Origin: a virus
Virus record (IMG/VR): IMGVR_UViG_3300010412_000055
Location: 1-30,323 of that record
Length of the DNA stretch: 30,323 nucleotides
Direction: 5' to 3' (one strand)
The notes below the pieces were generated by a model. The model was given only the letters and a program-made list of their open reading frames with translations. It ran no database searches and had not been told where the DNA came from. Within the stretch, counting starts at the first letter, position 1. The number at the start of each line of letters is the position of its first letter. The translations under genes were made by a program, and so were the position numbers. Positions 5,890 through 13,167 of this stretch are shown here, one piece after another.

Positions 5890-6864
5890 ATGTCAGAATC
5901 ATACATTTCTCTTACAAAAAAAGAAGAATACTTATTGGATGCATGCAGAAATCCTTTGTGTTATCCTGCGTACATTAAGCTTAAGCGAGTTATGAGCTGG
6001 AGCACGGGAATAGCTGGTAAAGAGAGAAAACTATCTTACCAGTGGCTCAGGGAATCGCTTTATAAAGAAAAAACTCAGGGTTCTGCTGAATTTAGCATTA
6101 CTTATAAGCAATCTCGATGTATTATCAAAGAGTTAGAAAAAGTAGGGCTAATAAAAAATCTATCTAATTCACAAAAACATCAATTAATTTTAAAGATAAT
6201 TTATTATCAAGGGACAAGTACGTCTAAAATAAGTAGGGCACTAAGTAGGGCAGGAAGTAGGGCAGGAAGTAGGGCAGGATCAAAAGAAAATTTACAGAAT
6301 AAAAACAACGACTTGCAACAAGAGTATGGAGAAGTAGGGCAGGAAGTAGGGCAGGAAGTAGGGCAGGAAGTAGGGCACACATCTATAACTATATCTAAAA
6401 CTATATCTAGTAATAATAATATCAAGTTTGAGCAAAAAAATAGCAGAGCAAATACAGCAAAGAAAGACGACAATGTTTCTTTAAACAAAATATTTGAGCA
6501 TTGGAAATGTTCATTTAATCATCATCGCGCTAAGTTCGACGACAAACGTAAAAAATCGATTTTGAAAGCATTCAATCTTGGATATTCCGAACAAGACATC
6601 CTAAACGCGATTAGTGGAGCTTCTAAGACCCCATGGAACGTAGACAATGGCTACGACGATATTTCTTTGATACTTCGCGATTCTAGCCAAATCGAAAGAT
6701 TTATGAACAACAATATCAATCCACCCAAAAGGACAAACAGAAATGGAAACAACGAAACACATTACGAGCGCGCTCAACGAGAAACCCGAGAATACATACA
6801 AAACGCAAAACGAAATGGAGAAATTGCAGAATATATCCCAGGAAAGCTCCATATACCCTTCTGA
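5890..6864 (+). CDS. O-like replication initiator containing the origin
   Basis: A 324-residue protein in the place of lambda O, between an HTH gene and a P-like gene. The N-terminal part (residues 1-110) has winged-helix character (SAEFSITYKQSRCIIKELEKVGLIKN), as expected for a domain that binds origin iterons. The middle (residues 114-163) is low-complexity because the DNA there is two blocks of 12-base repeats. One block is read as SRAG units and the other, shifted in frame, as EVGQ units. The C-terminal part (residues 200-324) has LNKIFEHWKCSFNHHRAKFDDKRKKSILKAF (in part: KFDDKRKKSILKAF), a motif common in phage replication proteins, and it would contact the P-like loader. Initiation at iterons inside its own gene is known for lambda; here it is inferred from layout. 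Confidence 0.78.
   Translation: MSESYISLTKKEEYLLDACRNPLCYPAYIKLKRVMSWSTGIAGKERKLSYQWLRESLYKEKTQGSAEFSITYKQSRCIIKELEKVGLIKNLSNSQKHQLILKIIYYQGTSTSKISRALSRAGSRAGSRAGSKENLQNKNNDLQQEYGEVGQEVGQEVGQEVGHTSITISKTISSNNNIKFEQKNSRANTAKKDDNVSLNKIFEHWKCSFNHHRAKFDDKRKKSILKAFNLGYSEQDILNAISGASKTPWNVDNGYDDISLILRDSSQIERFMNNNINPPKRTNRNGNNETHYERAQRETREYIQNAKRNGEIAEYIPGKLHIPF
6231..6377 (+). repeat. Iteron array: probable replication origin
   Basis: Eight copies of AAGTAGGGCA at 12-base spacing lie in two blocks of four. Block 1 starts at 6231, 6243, 6255 and 6267; block 2 at 6332, 6344, 6356 and 6368. The usual 12-base unit is AAGTAGGGCAGG. The block starts are 101 bases apart, which is not a multiple of three, so the blocks are translated in different frames inside the O-like gene. 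Selection therefore seems to act on the DNA. An AT-rich stretch with repeated CTATATCTA follows at about 6380-6425, like the unwinding region beside the lambda iterons. Confidence 0.8.
6378..6440 (+). other. AT-rich stretch next to iterons, candidate unwinding element
   Basis: Directly after the last iteron the sequence becomes strongly AT-rich, with two copies of CTATATCTA and then AATAATAATAT. In lambda the AT-rich unwinding region also follows the four iterons in the O gene. The assignment rests on position and composition only. Confidence 0.5.
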
Positions 6865-7519
6865 GAGACGAGGAACAGCAAAAACAGTTCAATATATATT
6901 TGAGATTTTTAAATCGCTCTACGGGCCTGTATGGACGAAACAGGCATATTCAGATAATGAGAATCATTCCGTTTTAGCTGCGGCTTGGTTAAACGCTGTG
7001 TCTCAAATGAAAGAAGGCGAAATACGAGAAGCAATTTCTTACCTCAAGTCAAAAGAAAATGATCGATACGTTTCTTATCCACCAAACACTATACAATTTA
7101 TGAGAATACCAGTAGAAATTAAATCTAGTACAGTACCATCAATGTTGGATTGCTATAACGCTGCGGTTAAAGGAGATTGGAATTTTCACCCTATTGTCAA
7201 ACCAGTGGCTATGGAGTGCGATATATACTGGATTAAACATCAAGCGAACGCCTATGAGGCACAAAAACGATTCTCGGGCGTGTACTCTAAGCATAAAGAG
7301 AAATTTATCAATGGCGGCTATGTATCGCATTCTGATAGCAATTGTATAAAATATGCTAAATCGCATCTCCCGAAATGTCATCCAAGGTTATTGCTGGAAA
7401 GTCGCGTTAGTTGGTTTGAAAAACAAGATTGCTATAAATCATTTTGTCAAGAAAAAGATATCAATAAAAAGAAAAAAATTTGGAGTGATGCAATGGAAAT
7501 ATATAATAAAAATAATTAG
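6743..7519 (+). CDS. P-like helicase loader (phage replication protein P family)
   Basis: A protein of up to 258 residues with the replication protein P pattern: YIFEIFKSLYGPVWTKQA (residues 51-68), AAAWLNAVSQMKEGEIREAI (79-98) and RYVSYPPNTIQFMRI (108-122). Lambda P brings the host DnaB helicase to O at the origin. The gene overlaps the O-like gene: ATG at 6743 (preceded by AAAGGA) gives an overlap of 122 bases, while ATG at 6815 (residue 25) gives 50. The first has the better ribosome site, but the conserved part begins after residue 40, so the start stays open. Position after O and the YPP motif make the family likely. The C-terminal half (residues 130-258) is family-like but has no motif I can name. 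Confidence 0.78.
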   Translation: METTKHITSALNEKPENTYKTQNEMEKLQNISQESSIYPSERRGTAKTVQYIFEIFKSLYGPVWTKQAYSDNENHSVLAAAWLNAVSQMKEGEIREAISYLKSKENDRYVSYPPNTIQFMRIPVEIKSSTVPSMLDCYNAAVKGDWNFHPIVKPVAMECDIYWIKHQANAYEAQKRFSGVYSKHKEKFINGGYVSHSDSNCIKYAKSHLPKCHPRLLLESRVSWFEKQDCYKSFCQEKDINKKKKIWSDAMEIYNKNN

Positions 7520-7579
7520 TAATTTTACTGTTTTATCATTTGTTCTGGATTTTCTATCCCCGTGAACAGTTGAATATTT

Positions 7580-7951
7580 TTATCTATTTGATAAATATGA
7601 AGATATTATTTTTATAGCAGTGTCGATGTCGTAAATTATTTTTGCCATATAACCAACATTTTCCATGTTTTTTATAAATTCTATTTGCTCCTGGCTGGCA
7701 AAATTTCCAGGCTTTTTGATTTCCATCCATAGACCATGATAATCTAAGTTTGGAATTGCTAAAAATAAATCACATGCCCCTTTCTTATACCCCATAGCCT
7801 TAAGCTTTTTCCACCACCCCCATTTTTTGTTTGATGACGTGCTAAAAACTATCTGCTCATTTGGAATATATATCAAATATTGATCCACGTGGATCAATTT
7901 TGAATATTGAACTATCGCTTTTTGAATATCTGCTTCTGATTGTGCTTTCAT
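7580..7951 (-). CDS. VRR-NUC domain nuclease
   Basis: From ATG at 7951 this gives 123 residues; a TTG at 8020 would add 23 residues without support and would overlap the small terminase gene. The VRR-NUC (PD-(D/E)XK) core is clear: SEADIQKAIVQYSKL with a helix Gln/Glu, GACDLFLAIP with the catalytic Asp, WMEIKKPG with the E-x-K pair, then SQEQIEFI. Stand-alone VRR-NUC proteins are common in phages near replication or packaging genes, where they may cut branched DNA or assist packaging. It lies opposite to its neighbours: it converges with the P-like gene and diverges from the terminase, with only about 40 bases before the GTG at 7991. No good ribosome site is visible for either start. Confidence 0.85.
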   Translation of the reverse strand: MKAQSEADIQKAIVQYSKLIHVDQYLIYIPNEQIVFSTSSNKKWGWWKKLKAMGYKKGACDLFLAIPNLDYHGLWMEIKKPGNFASQEQIEFIKNMENVGYMAKIIYDIDTAIKIISSYLSNR

Positions 7952-7990
7952 TGAATTGATTATATTTAGGAAATACTTTAATATCAATTC

Positions 7991-8389
7991 GTGGAAAATT
8001 TTAATGATAAAATTAGACAATTTGTGGATAAGTTTTATGATTCTGGAAATCTTATGGAGTCATATTGCTCTGTTTTTGGATTCCCAGAATGCTCAGAAGT
8101 TGCCGCAAAAGCAATTGCACTTTTTACAGAATCTAATATTGTTAAAGAGTATTGTAAAGGAAAGGGACCTATTCCTGATTGTGTAAATATTAATCAAAAA
8201 ATTATTACTGAAGGAATTATGAGAATTTGTCAGGACGCAACAGAAACTCATGAAAATATACCAGCCTTAAAACTACAGCTAGAATGCTACGATAAAGTTG
8301 CTAAGATTCATGGTCTGTATAAGCCACTAGAAACAAATAATGTATTATCTCTTACTGACCTTATAAAATCTAAGGACATTGCAAAATAA
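7991..8389 (+). CDS. terS: Small terminase subunit
   Basis: A 132-residue protein directly upstream of the large terminase gene, with a TAATG overlap at 8389. It begins with GTG at 7991; the frame is open only from 7982, so no other start with ATG, GTG or TTG is possible upstream. The sequence has an N-terminal helix-turn-helix look (FVDKFYDSGNLMESYCSVFG, then SEVAAKAIALF), a middle helical region, and the ending LSLTDLIKSKDIAK. Small terminases form rings that recognise the packaging site and control the large subunit. The assignment leans on position; the motif match to known TerS families is moderate. Confidence 0.75.
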   Translation: MENFNDKIRQFVDKFYDSGNLMESYCSVFGFPECSEVAAKAIALFTESNIVKEYCKGKGPIPDCVNINQKIITEGIMRICQDATETHENIPALKLQLECYDKVAKIHGLYKPLETNNVLSLTDLIKSKDIAK

Positions 8390-9906
8390 TGCATAAAGAG
8401 CTTGCAAATATCGTCAATGATCTACCTGAATTTTCAAAAAAGTACCTAAAAATAGTTACTAAAGAAAATGGACTCGCTCCATTCGAATTCAATGAAGAGC
8501 AGCTTCTATTGCATAATTATATTAATGATCAGATCGAAAAAGAAGGAAAGGCAAGAATTATTATTTTAAAAGCAAGGCAACTTGGCATATCAACGTATGT
8601 GGCTGCTCGTTTTTTCGTAAAAACCATGTTCAAAAGTGGTGTTAGAACGTTCATATTAACCCATTTATCAGATACTACTGACAATCTATTTAGCATGGTG
8701 AAATGCTTTTACGAACACATGCCTTATCCACTTAAAGTTCCTGTTAAAAGCGATAATAGGCGTAGTCTATTATTTGAATCTATCAACTCTGGTTATAAAG
8801 TTGGTACGGCTGGGTCCGTTGGTGTTGGAGTTGGAGGAACCTTGCGATACTTTCATGGGTCGGAAGTTGCTCGATGGTCAAATCCAAAAGAGCATGTAGC
8901 AGGAATTATGGAATCTATCCCTGGTGGAGATGGAACAGAAATAATATTAGAATCAACAGCTTTCGATATAGGCAATTATTTTCACGAAAAATGGAATGAT
9001 GCGGTAGATGGAAGATCGGAATATAAACCATTCTTCCTGGGGTGGCATCAGCATTATGAATATAAAAAGTCTTATGAGTTAGATTTTCCTTTAACTGAAG
9101 AAGAAGAATTCTTAAGCAGAACCTATGATCTTTCAAAAGAACAAATATTTTGGCGAAGGTCAAAAATATCAGAAATGGGTCGTGATGGTGAATGGAGATT
9201 TAAGAGAGAATATCCAATTAACCCAGAAGAAGCATTTAGCGCGCCAATTTCAAATTCTGTGATTATGCCGCAGTATATAATTTCAGCATCAAAATGTACC
9301 GCCATCCAGAAAAATGGACCAATAATTATTGGAATTGATCCGGCTTGGGAAGGCGATGACAAGACAGTTATTGTTAAAAGGCAAGGATCTACCTTTGAGA
9401 TTTTAGATGTTATGGAAGGCAAGGACACGTCGTTTGTATACGGGAAGACGAGAAGCATTATATTAACATTCAATAAGGCAGACGTCGTTATTGACAAAAC
9501 TGGGATGCCTGGTGTATATGATCTTCTAAAGAATGATGATAGTATTAGAGTTTCAGCGCGCGTGATCGGTGTTAATTTTGCTGAAAAAGCTAAAAATGCA
9601 GATCGTTATGCAAATAAACGTGCTGAAATGTATTTTGAATTAGCTGAATTTCTGGAAAAGAATAACGGTATTGTCAATATACCAGATAATTCGATGCTAA
9701 TAAAAGAATTGATGTCTATACAGTATCAATTTGACAATAAGGGAAGGTTTAGGCTGGTTGACAAATCATTAATCAAGTCAAAGTTAGGACATTCGCCAGA
9801 TTTTGCAGATGCAATGGCCCTTACTTTTTGTAATGATTCTGTATTTCATGCAGTCCCAACTAATAGGACTCCATTTCAAGCAAAAATATCGGTGTTTGGG
9901 AAATAA
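8389..9906 (+). CDS. terL: Terminase large subunit
   Basis: A 505-residue packaging motor. The N-terminal ATPase has the variant Walker A KARQLGIST at residues 61-69 and RYFHGSEVARW (153-163) near the Walker B position, followed by IILESTA (185-191) as the coupling motif. The C-terminal RNase H-like nuclease shows IIGIDPAWEGDDKT with Asp 317, ADVVIDKTG with Asp 369, and PDFADAMALTF near the end with the third acidic cluster. It cuts the concatemer and drives DNA through the portal. It overlaps terS and the portal gene by one base each (TAATG at both ends), so the three are translationally coupled. Length and motifs agree with terminases of P22-type and related podoviruses. Confidence 0.95.
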   Translation: MHKELANIVNDLPEFSKKYLKIVTKENGLAPFEFNEEQLLLHNYINDQIEKEGKARIIILKARQLGISTYVAARFFVKTMFKSGVRTFILTHLSDTTDNLFSMVKCFYEHMPYPLKVPVKSDNRRSLLFESINSGYKVGTAGSVGVGVGGTLRYFHGSEVARWSNPKEHVAGIMESIPGGDGTEIILESTAFDIGNYFHEKWNDAVDGRSEYKPFFLGWHQHYEYKKSYELDFPLTEEEEFLSRTYDLSKEQIFWRRSKISEMGRDGEWRFKREYPINPEEAFSAPISNSVIMPQYIISASKCTAIQKNGPIIIGIDPAWEGDDKTVIVKRQGSTFEILDVMEGKDTSFVYGKTRSIILTFNKADVVIDKTGMPGVYDLLKNDDSIRVSARVIGVNFAEKAKNADRYANKRAEMYFELAEFLEKNNGIVNIPDNSMLIKELMSIQYQFDNKGRFRLVDKSLIKSKLGHSPDFADAMALTFCNDSVFHAVPTNRTPFQAKISVFGK

Positions 9907-11930
9907 TGCAAAAAGTACGTAAAGTAGATCAAGAAGAATTATCTAGCATTCGACAAAATATAGAATGTTCTTACGATTATTTTAAAAGCAATATTGATTC
10001 ATTTTGGTATTCTCAGAAGTTTATATTTGATAGCACCTTATCGGAAAGTGATCTAAATACTTGTGAGGCTCTAGAAAAACCTCCACTCACATTTAATGTT
10101 ATAGAATCTTATATTTCTAGGTTATGTGGAGAGTTTGCAAAAACAAGACCATCATTCAAGGTAGAAGCAAATTCTAACGCAGTACTGCCTTTAACAATAA
10201 AGGCAGTAGAGGAAATCATAAAAAATATCACTCTTAGTGATTTTGAGATGCAGACAAAAACATATCGGGATTTGCTGTCCGGTGGATTTTCTGCATGGAA
10301 ATTAAGAGTTGATTATCGATCTAATTTAGATTTTCATCAAAAAATAGTATTTGAAAAAGTTGACCCAACTCTTGTTGGTTTTGATCCGCTGGCAAAATGC
10401 AAGCATAAAGGTGATGGAAGTTATGTATTTGAGTACAGATTTATTGATGAAAATACATTTAAAGAAACATATAAAGATGTGGATATAGATGATCTAAAAA
10501 ATAGCTCTTTTGGAAAACAAGCAGAAAATGGATTTAAGTGGTATTCTTCAGAGAAAAAAATGATCTCTATAGTTGAATACTATAAAAAAGAAAAAGTAAT
10601 ATTTAAATTATATTTGATGTCTAATGGAGAGTCATATAAAGCAGATGATCTTACAAAGAAACAAGAAGAGTGGGCAGCTCTTCCAGTAAAGCCAACACTA
10701 GTTTCTGAAAGGGAATCTTATGAAACTGAAATAGTTAAATATACATTAACCTATAATAAGATTATAAAAGTTGAAAAGCTTCCTTATTTTTCTGATCTTC
10801 CGATTATTTTTATAGATGGAAATTCGGTATATTTGAGAGGAAATCAAAAAACAAGGTCTTACTTGAAAAATGTTTTTGACGCTCAGAGATTAAAAAATTT
10901 CGTTGGAATTGAGTTTGCATCTTCTATCAGCAAGAAAACATCCGCTTTGTTTTTGTCTCCAATAGGTGCAATTCCGGAAAACGATCAGAATTGGAAGAAT
11001 GTTCAAAAAGCAGACATACTGGAATATAACCCTAATGATACAATAACTGGAACCCCATTAGCTCCTCCTATTCAAATTCCACCTCAACCAGTTAATCCTC
11101 AATATTTAGAAGCATTTCAGTTGTGCGATAAGAATATAGAAGCTGCTCTTGGAGCGTACGAGGCAGAACTTGGCATAAGTAATAAAGAAATTTCAGGAGA
11201 AGCTATATTAATGGGGGCTACACAATCAAGTGCCTCTAGTATGCCATATATGATAGGATACATATCCTCTCTCGAATGGGTTTGCAATATTTTAAAGGAC
11301 ATAATTCCGTCTGTGTATTCTCTTCCTCAATTAATCAAAATCCCCAATCAAGGAGGAGGTTTTTCATTTTTAAATGTGGATTCTGATACTTTTAATTATG
11401 ATAAAAGTATGTTAGGGGTTACCGTCTCTCCAGGAGCTAATCTTGATATACAGAAATCACGATCGGTAAAAGTAATTCTTGCCCTTATGTCACAGTCACA
11501 AACTTTTTCTGATATTATTAACTCAAAAGGACTTCCAGTATTGCTAGATAATATTGACATTAGAGGAATTCAAGAATTAAAAAATATGACAATAGAGTAC
11601 CTGCAAACAGAATCTCAGCAAAGCAGAGTTTCTTCCAAAATGCCAACGCCGGAACAGCAGGCGATTATGCTAGAAAACAAAAAAATAGAGCTTTCTCATC
11701 AGCAGGATATGGCTAAACTAGCTCTAGAGGAACAAAAATTTCTCCATCAGAAGAAAATTGATGAGCTAGAAGCTCATGCTAATGTGTCTAAAATGGTTGA
11801 CTCAAGACTGGAGTCAATAGAGAAAAGTATGATAGAGCAGCAAAAAATAGCGACTCAAGAAGCAAAAATTCAGGCTGAAAGGATGGGTCAAATTGTTGAT
11901 ATTTTAACAAAATCTAATGTGGAGATTTAA
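9906..11930 (+). CDS. Portal protein, P22 gp1-like
   Basis: A 674-residue protein, close to P22 gp1 (about 725). The start region PPLTFNVIESYISRLCGEFAKTRPSF matches in kind the P22-portal family opening (here in part: NVIESYISRLCGEFAKTRP). The middle contains EKVDPTLVGFDPLAK and GNQKTRSYLKNVFDAQRLKNF, and later DKNIEAALGAYEAELG and SGEAILMGATQSS, which are typical of the family. From about residue 585 to the end the sequence is a long charged, Gln-rich helix and probable coiled coil, which corresponds to the P22 portal barrel. The portal is the dodecameric ring through which DNA enters and leaves. The start overlaps the terL stop by one base. Confidence 0.92.
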   Translation: MQKVRKVDQEELSSIRQNIECSYDYFKSNIDSFWYSQKFIFDSTLSESDLNTCEALEKPPLTFNVIESYISRLCGEFAKTRPSFKVEANSNAVLPLTIKAVEEIIKNITLSDFEMQTKTYRDLLSGGFSAWKLRVDYRSNLDFHQKIVFEKVDPTLVGFDPLAKCKHKGDGSYVFEYRFIDENTFKETYKDVDIDDLKNSSFGKQAENGFKWYSSEKKMISIVEYYKKEKVIFKLYLMSNGESYKADDLTKKQEEWAALPVKPTLVSERESYETEIVKYTLTYNKIIKVEKLPYFSDLPIIFIDGNSVYLRGNQKTRSYLKNVFDAQRLKNFVGIEFASSISKKTSALFLSPIGAIPENDQNWKNVQKADILEYNPNDTITGTPLAPPIQIPPQPVNPQYLEAFQLCDKNIEAALGAYEAELGISNKEISGEAILMGATQSSASSMPYMIGYISSLEWVCNILKDIIPSVYSLPQLIKIPNQGGGFSFLNVDSDTFNYDKSMLGVTVSPGANLDIQKSRSVKVILALMSQSQTFSDIINSKGLPVLLDNIDIRGIQELKNMTIEYLQTESQQSRVSSKMPTPEQQAIMLENKKIELSHQQDMAKLALEEQKFLHQKKIDELEAHANVSKMVDSRLESIEKSMIEQQKIATQEAKIQAERMGQIVDILTKSNVEI

Positions 11931-12155
11931 ATGAAAAAAACTACATCTAAAGCAAAAAAAGCAAGAGATAATTATAAAAAAGTAGCAAAGAAAAGCAAGC
12001 TTGGCTCTGGTAAAAGATTTGCAGCACTAGAGAAAGCAGTTGCAGCTGGTGGCGCAAAAGACCCAGCAGCGGTAGCGGCATCCATCGGAAGGAAAAAGTA
12101 TGGTGCTAAAAAAATGGCTAAGATGAGTGCTGCTGGGAGAAAAAGAAAGAAATAA
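11931..12155 (+). CDS. Small, very basic virion-region protein
   Basis: A 74-residue, strongly basic protein placed between portal and scaffold, with GGAG before the ATG and no gap to the portal stop. It begins with Lys-rich KKTTSKAKKARDNYKK, then has GSGKRFAALEKAVAAGGAKD followed by PAAVAASIGRKKYGAKKMAKM. The PxAxAAxIGRKKYG motif is shared by many short phage proteins that I know only as hypotheticals. The charge suggests DNA or RNA binding, or association with packaged DNA. It uses noticeably more Ala and Gly codons than its neighbours. Confidence 0.85.
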   Translation: MKKTTSKAKKARDNYKKVAKKSKLGSGKRFAALEKAVAAGGAKDPAAVAASIGRKKYGAKKMAKMSAAGRKRKK

Positions 12156-12159
12156 ACTG

Positions 12160-12188
12160 TTGACTTTTTTAAATAAATGGTTTAAGTT
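12160..12188 (+). promoter_or_regulatory. Possible internal late promoter before the RNA element
   Basis: TTGACT (12160-12165), a 17-base spacer and TAAGTT (12183-12188). The -35 is good, the -10 weak. It would make a transcript that starts just before the hairpin region at 12204 and continues into the scaffold and coat genes. Confidence 0.3.
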
Positions 12189-12202
12189 TTAAATATGTGG
12201 TC

Positions 12203-12345
12203 TGCGTTCGTGCTCGCTGAAAAGCGAGCGAACGTTGGACCGCTAAAATTTCCCATCAATTGGGAGATTACAGACCCTCCCTTTGTCGTTCTCGCCGAAA
12301 GGCGAGAGACATTGGTAAGGATAAATTCCCATCGCTTGGGTATCG
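12203..12345 (+). ncRNA. Tandemly duplicated structured RNA in the scaffold leader
   Basis: This gap of 248 bases between the small basic gene and the scaffold start holds two related units, offset by 76-78 bases. Each has a hairpin with a GAAA tetraloop: GCTCGCT-GAAA-AGCGAGC (12212-12229), extended by CGTTC/GAACG over a two-base bulge, and TCTCGCC-GAAA-GGCGAGA (12290-12307). A linker containing TTGG follows, then a second small hairpin TCCCA-TCAAT-TGGGA (12251-12265) or CCCA-TCGCT-TGGG (12328-12340). Between the copies, paired positions differ in a compensatory way (G-C to T-A, T-A to C-G) while the GAAA loops are kept, and a two-base length change in the linker breaks any shared reading frame. 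This argues for RNA structure. A 60-codon frame (12195-12377) crosses it and cannot be wholly excluded. I do not recognise a known RNA class. Confidence 0.6.
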
Positions 12346-12403
12346 GCGTGACTCAACAATATGTTGTTTTCCTTTAAATCGAGGTAAAGATAACGGTATA
12401 TTT

Positions 12404-13117
12404 ATGAATGGTGAATCTGATAATAAATTTGATGGTTCTACGGAAACTCATCAAGATGATTTACAAGCTACTGAGAATGAAGGAAACGACTTACGGAGTA
12501 ACGAAAAATCTGATAATGATTCAAGTATCAATGAAAAGATACAAAAATCTATTCAGCTAGGGTATAGCAAGGGATATAAAGCGGCACTAAAAAAGCTGTC
12601 TTCTGAGCGTGAAGATAATGAGAATTATTCTTTTGATTCAAAAAATAATCAAAAATCTCATCCAAATTATAGCCAAGAAGATATTAAAAAAATGGTTGCC
12701 GAGGAAGCAAGAGCGCTATACGAATATCAGACAAAAGAAAAAGAAGTTGTTGGCAAAATAGAGTCGCTAGCAAAGAAAATAGAAAAATCAAAAGAAGGTA
12801 AATCTGATTTTGATTCGGTTGTTGGGAAGGCTGATTTTGTAAATAATTATCCTGATATTTTGTTGGCCTCTGATTATGTTGATAATGCTGGGGATGTATT
12901 ATATCATTTGGCAAAAAACCCATTATTATTGCCTCAAATACGAGGATTAGATGGGGTTATGCAACAAGAGGCGCTGAAACATATTTCAGAATCTCTAAAG
13001 AAAAATAATATTACAGCTCCTGAAAGTCCATTATCATCAATTCCAGATAGCGTTAGTCATCCTGAAGATAAAAAATCTGATGATTTTAGTAGTTACCTAG
13101 AAAAATATAGAGTTTAG
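12404..13117 (+). CDS. Scaffold protein, P22 gp8 position
   Basis: From ATG at 12404 the protein has 237 residues. An upstream extension of 48 codons in the same frame runs through the hairpin region and is not protein-like. The sequence is highly charged and helical, with an acidic N-terminus (MNGESDNKFDGSTETHQDD), a coiled-coil-like middle (AEEARALYEYQTKEKEVVGK and KKIEKSKEGK), and a C-terminal part with LPQIRGLDGVMQQEALKHIS. That composition and the place between portal and coat fit an internal scaffolding protein, which shapes the procapsid and then leaves. The ribosome site is weak: GAGGT lies 19 bases before the ATG. Expression may therefore depend on the structured leader. Confidence 0.72.
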   Translation: MNGESDNKFDGSTETHQDDLQATENEGNDLRSNEKSDNDSSINEKIQKSIQLGYSKGYKAALKKLSSEREDNENYSFDSKNNQKSHPNYSQEDIKKMVAEEARALYEYQTKEKEVVGKIESLAKKIEKSKEGKSDFDSVVGKADFVNNYPDILLASDYVDNAGDVLYHLAKNPLLLPQIRGLDGVMQQEALKHISESLKKNNITAPESPLSSIPDSVSHPEDKKSDDFSSYLEKYRV

Positions 13118-13123
13118 TCCATC

Positions 13124-13160
13124 ATCTCATAAATATTTGTATAAATTATATTTATGAGAT
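13124..13160 (+). promoter_or_regulatory. Perfect 13-bp hairpin just before the coat start
   Basis: ATCTCATAAATAT (13124-13136) and its exact complement (13148-13160) enclose an 11-base loop. The 3' arm contains GAGAT, the only plausible ribosome site of the coat gene (start 13168). No T run follows, so it is not a normal terminator. It may hide the coat ribosome site, slow decay or mark a processing site between scaffold and coat messages. Confidence 0.6.
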
Positions 13161-13167
13161 TTAAAAA

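Noticed and set aside
6231-6377. Iteron blocks read as a CRISPR array
   Set aside because: The units are 12 bases with no unique spacers, and they lie inside a coding gene without cas genes.
6207-6488. Minus-strand 93-codon frame rich in CPTS repeats
   Set aside because: It is the complement of the iteron blocks inside the O-like gene and has no ribosome site.
12195-12377. A 60-codon frame with a repeated LAEKR/LAERR phrase
   Set aside because: The phrase comes from the GAAA hairpins. The second parts of the units are out of phase by an indel, and there is no ribosome site before the ATG. I prefer an RNA element but cannot fully exclude a peptide.
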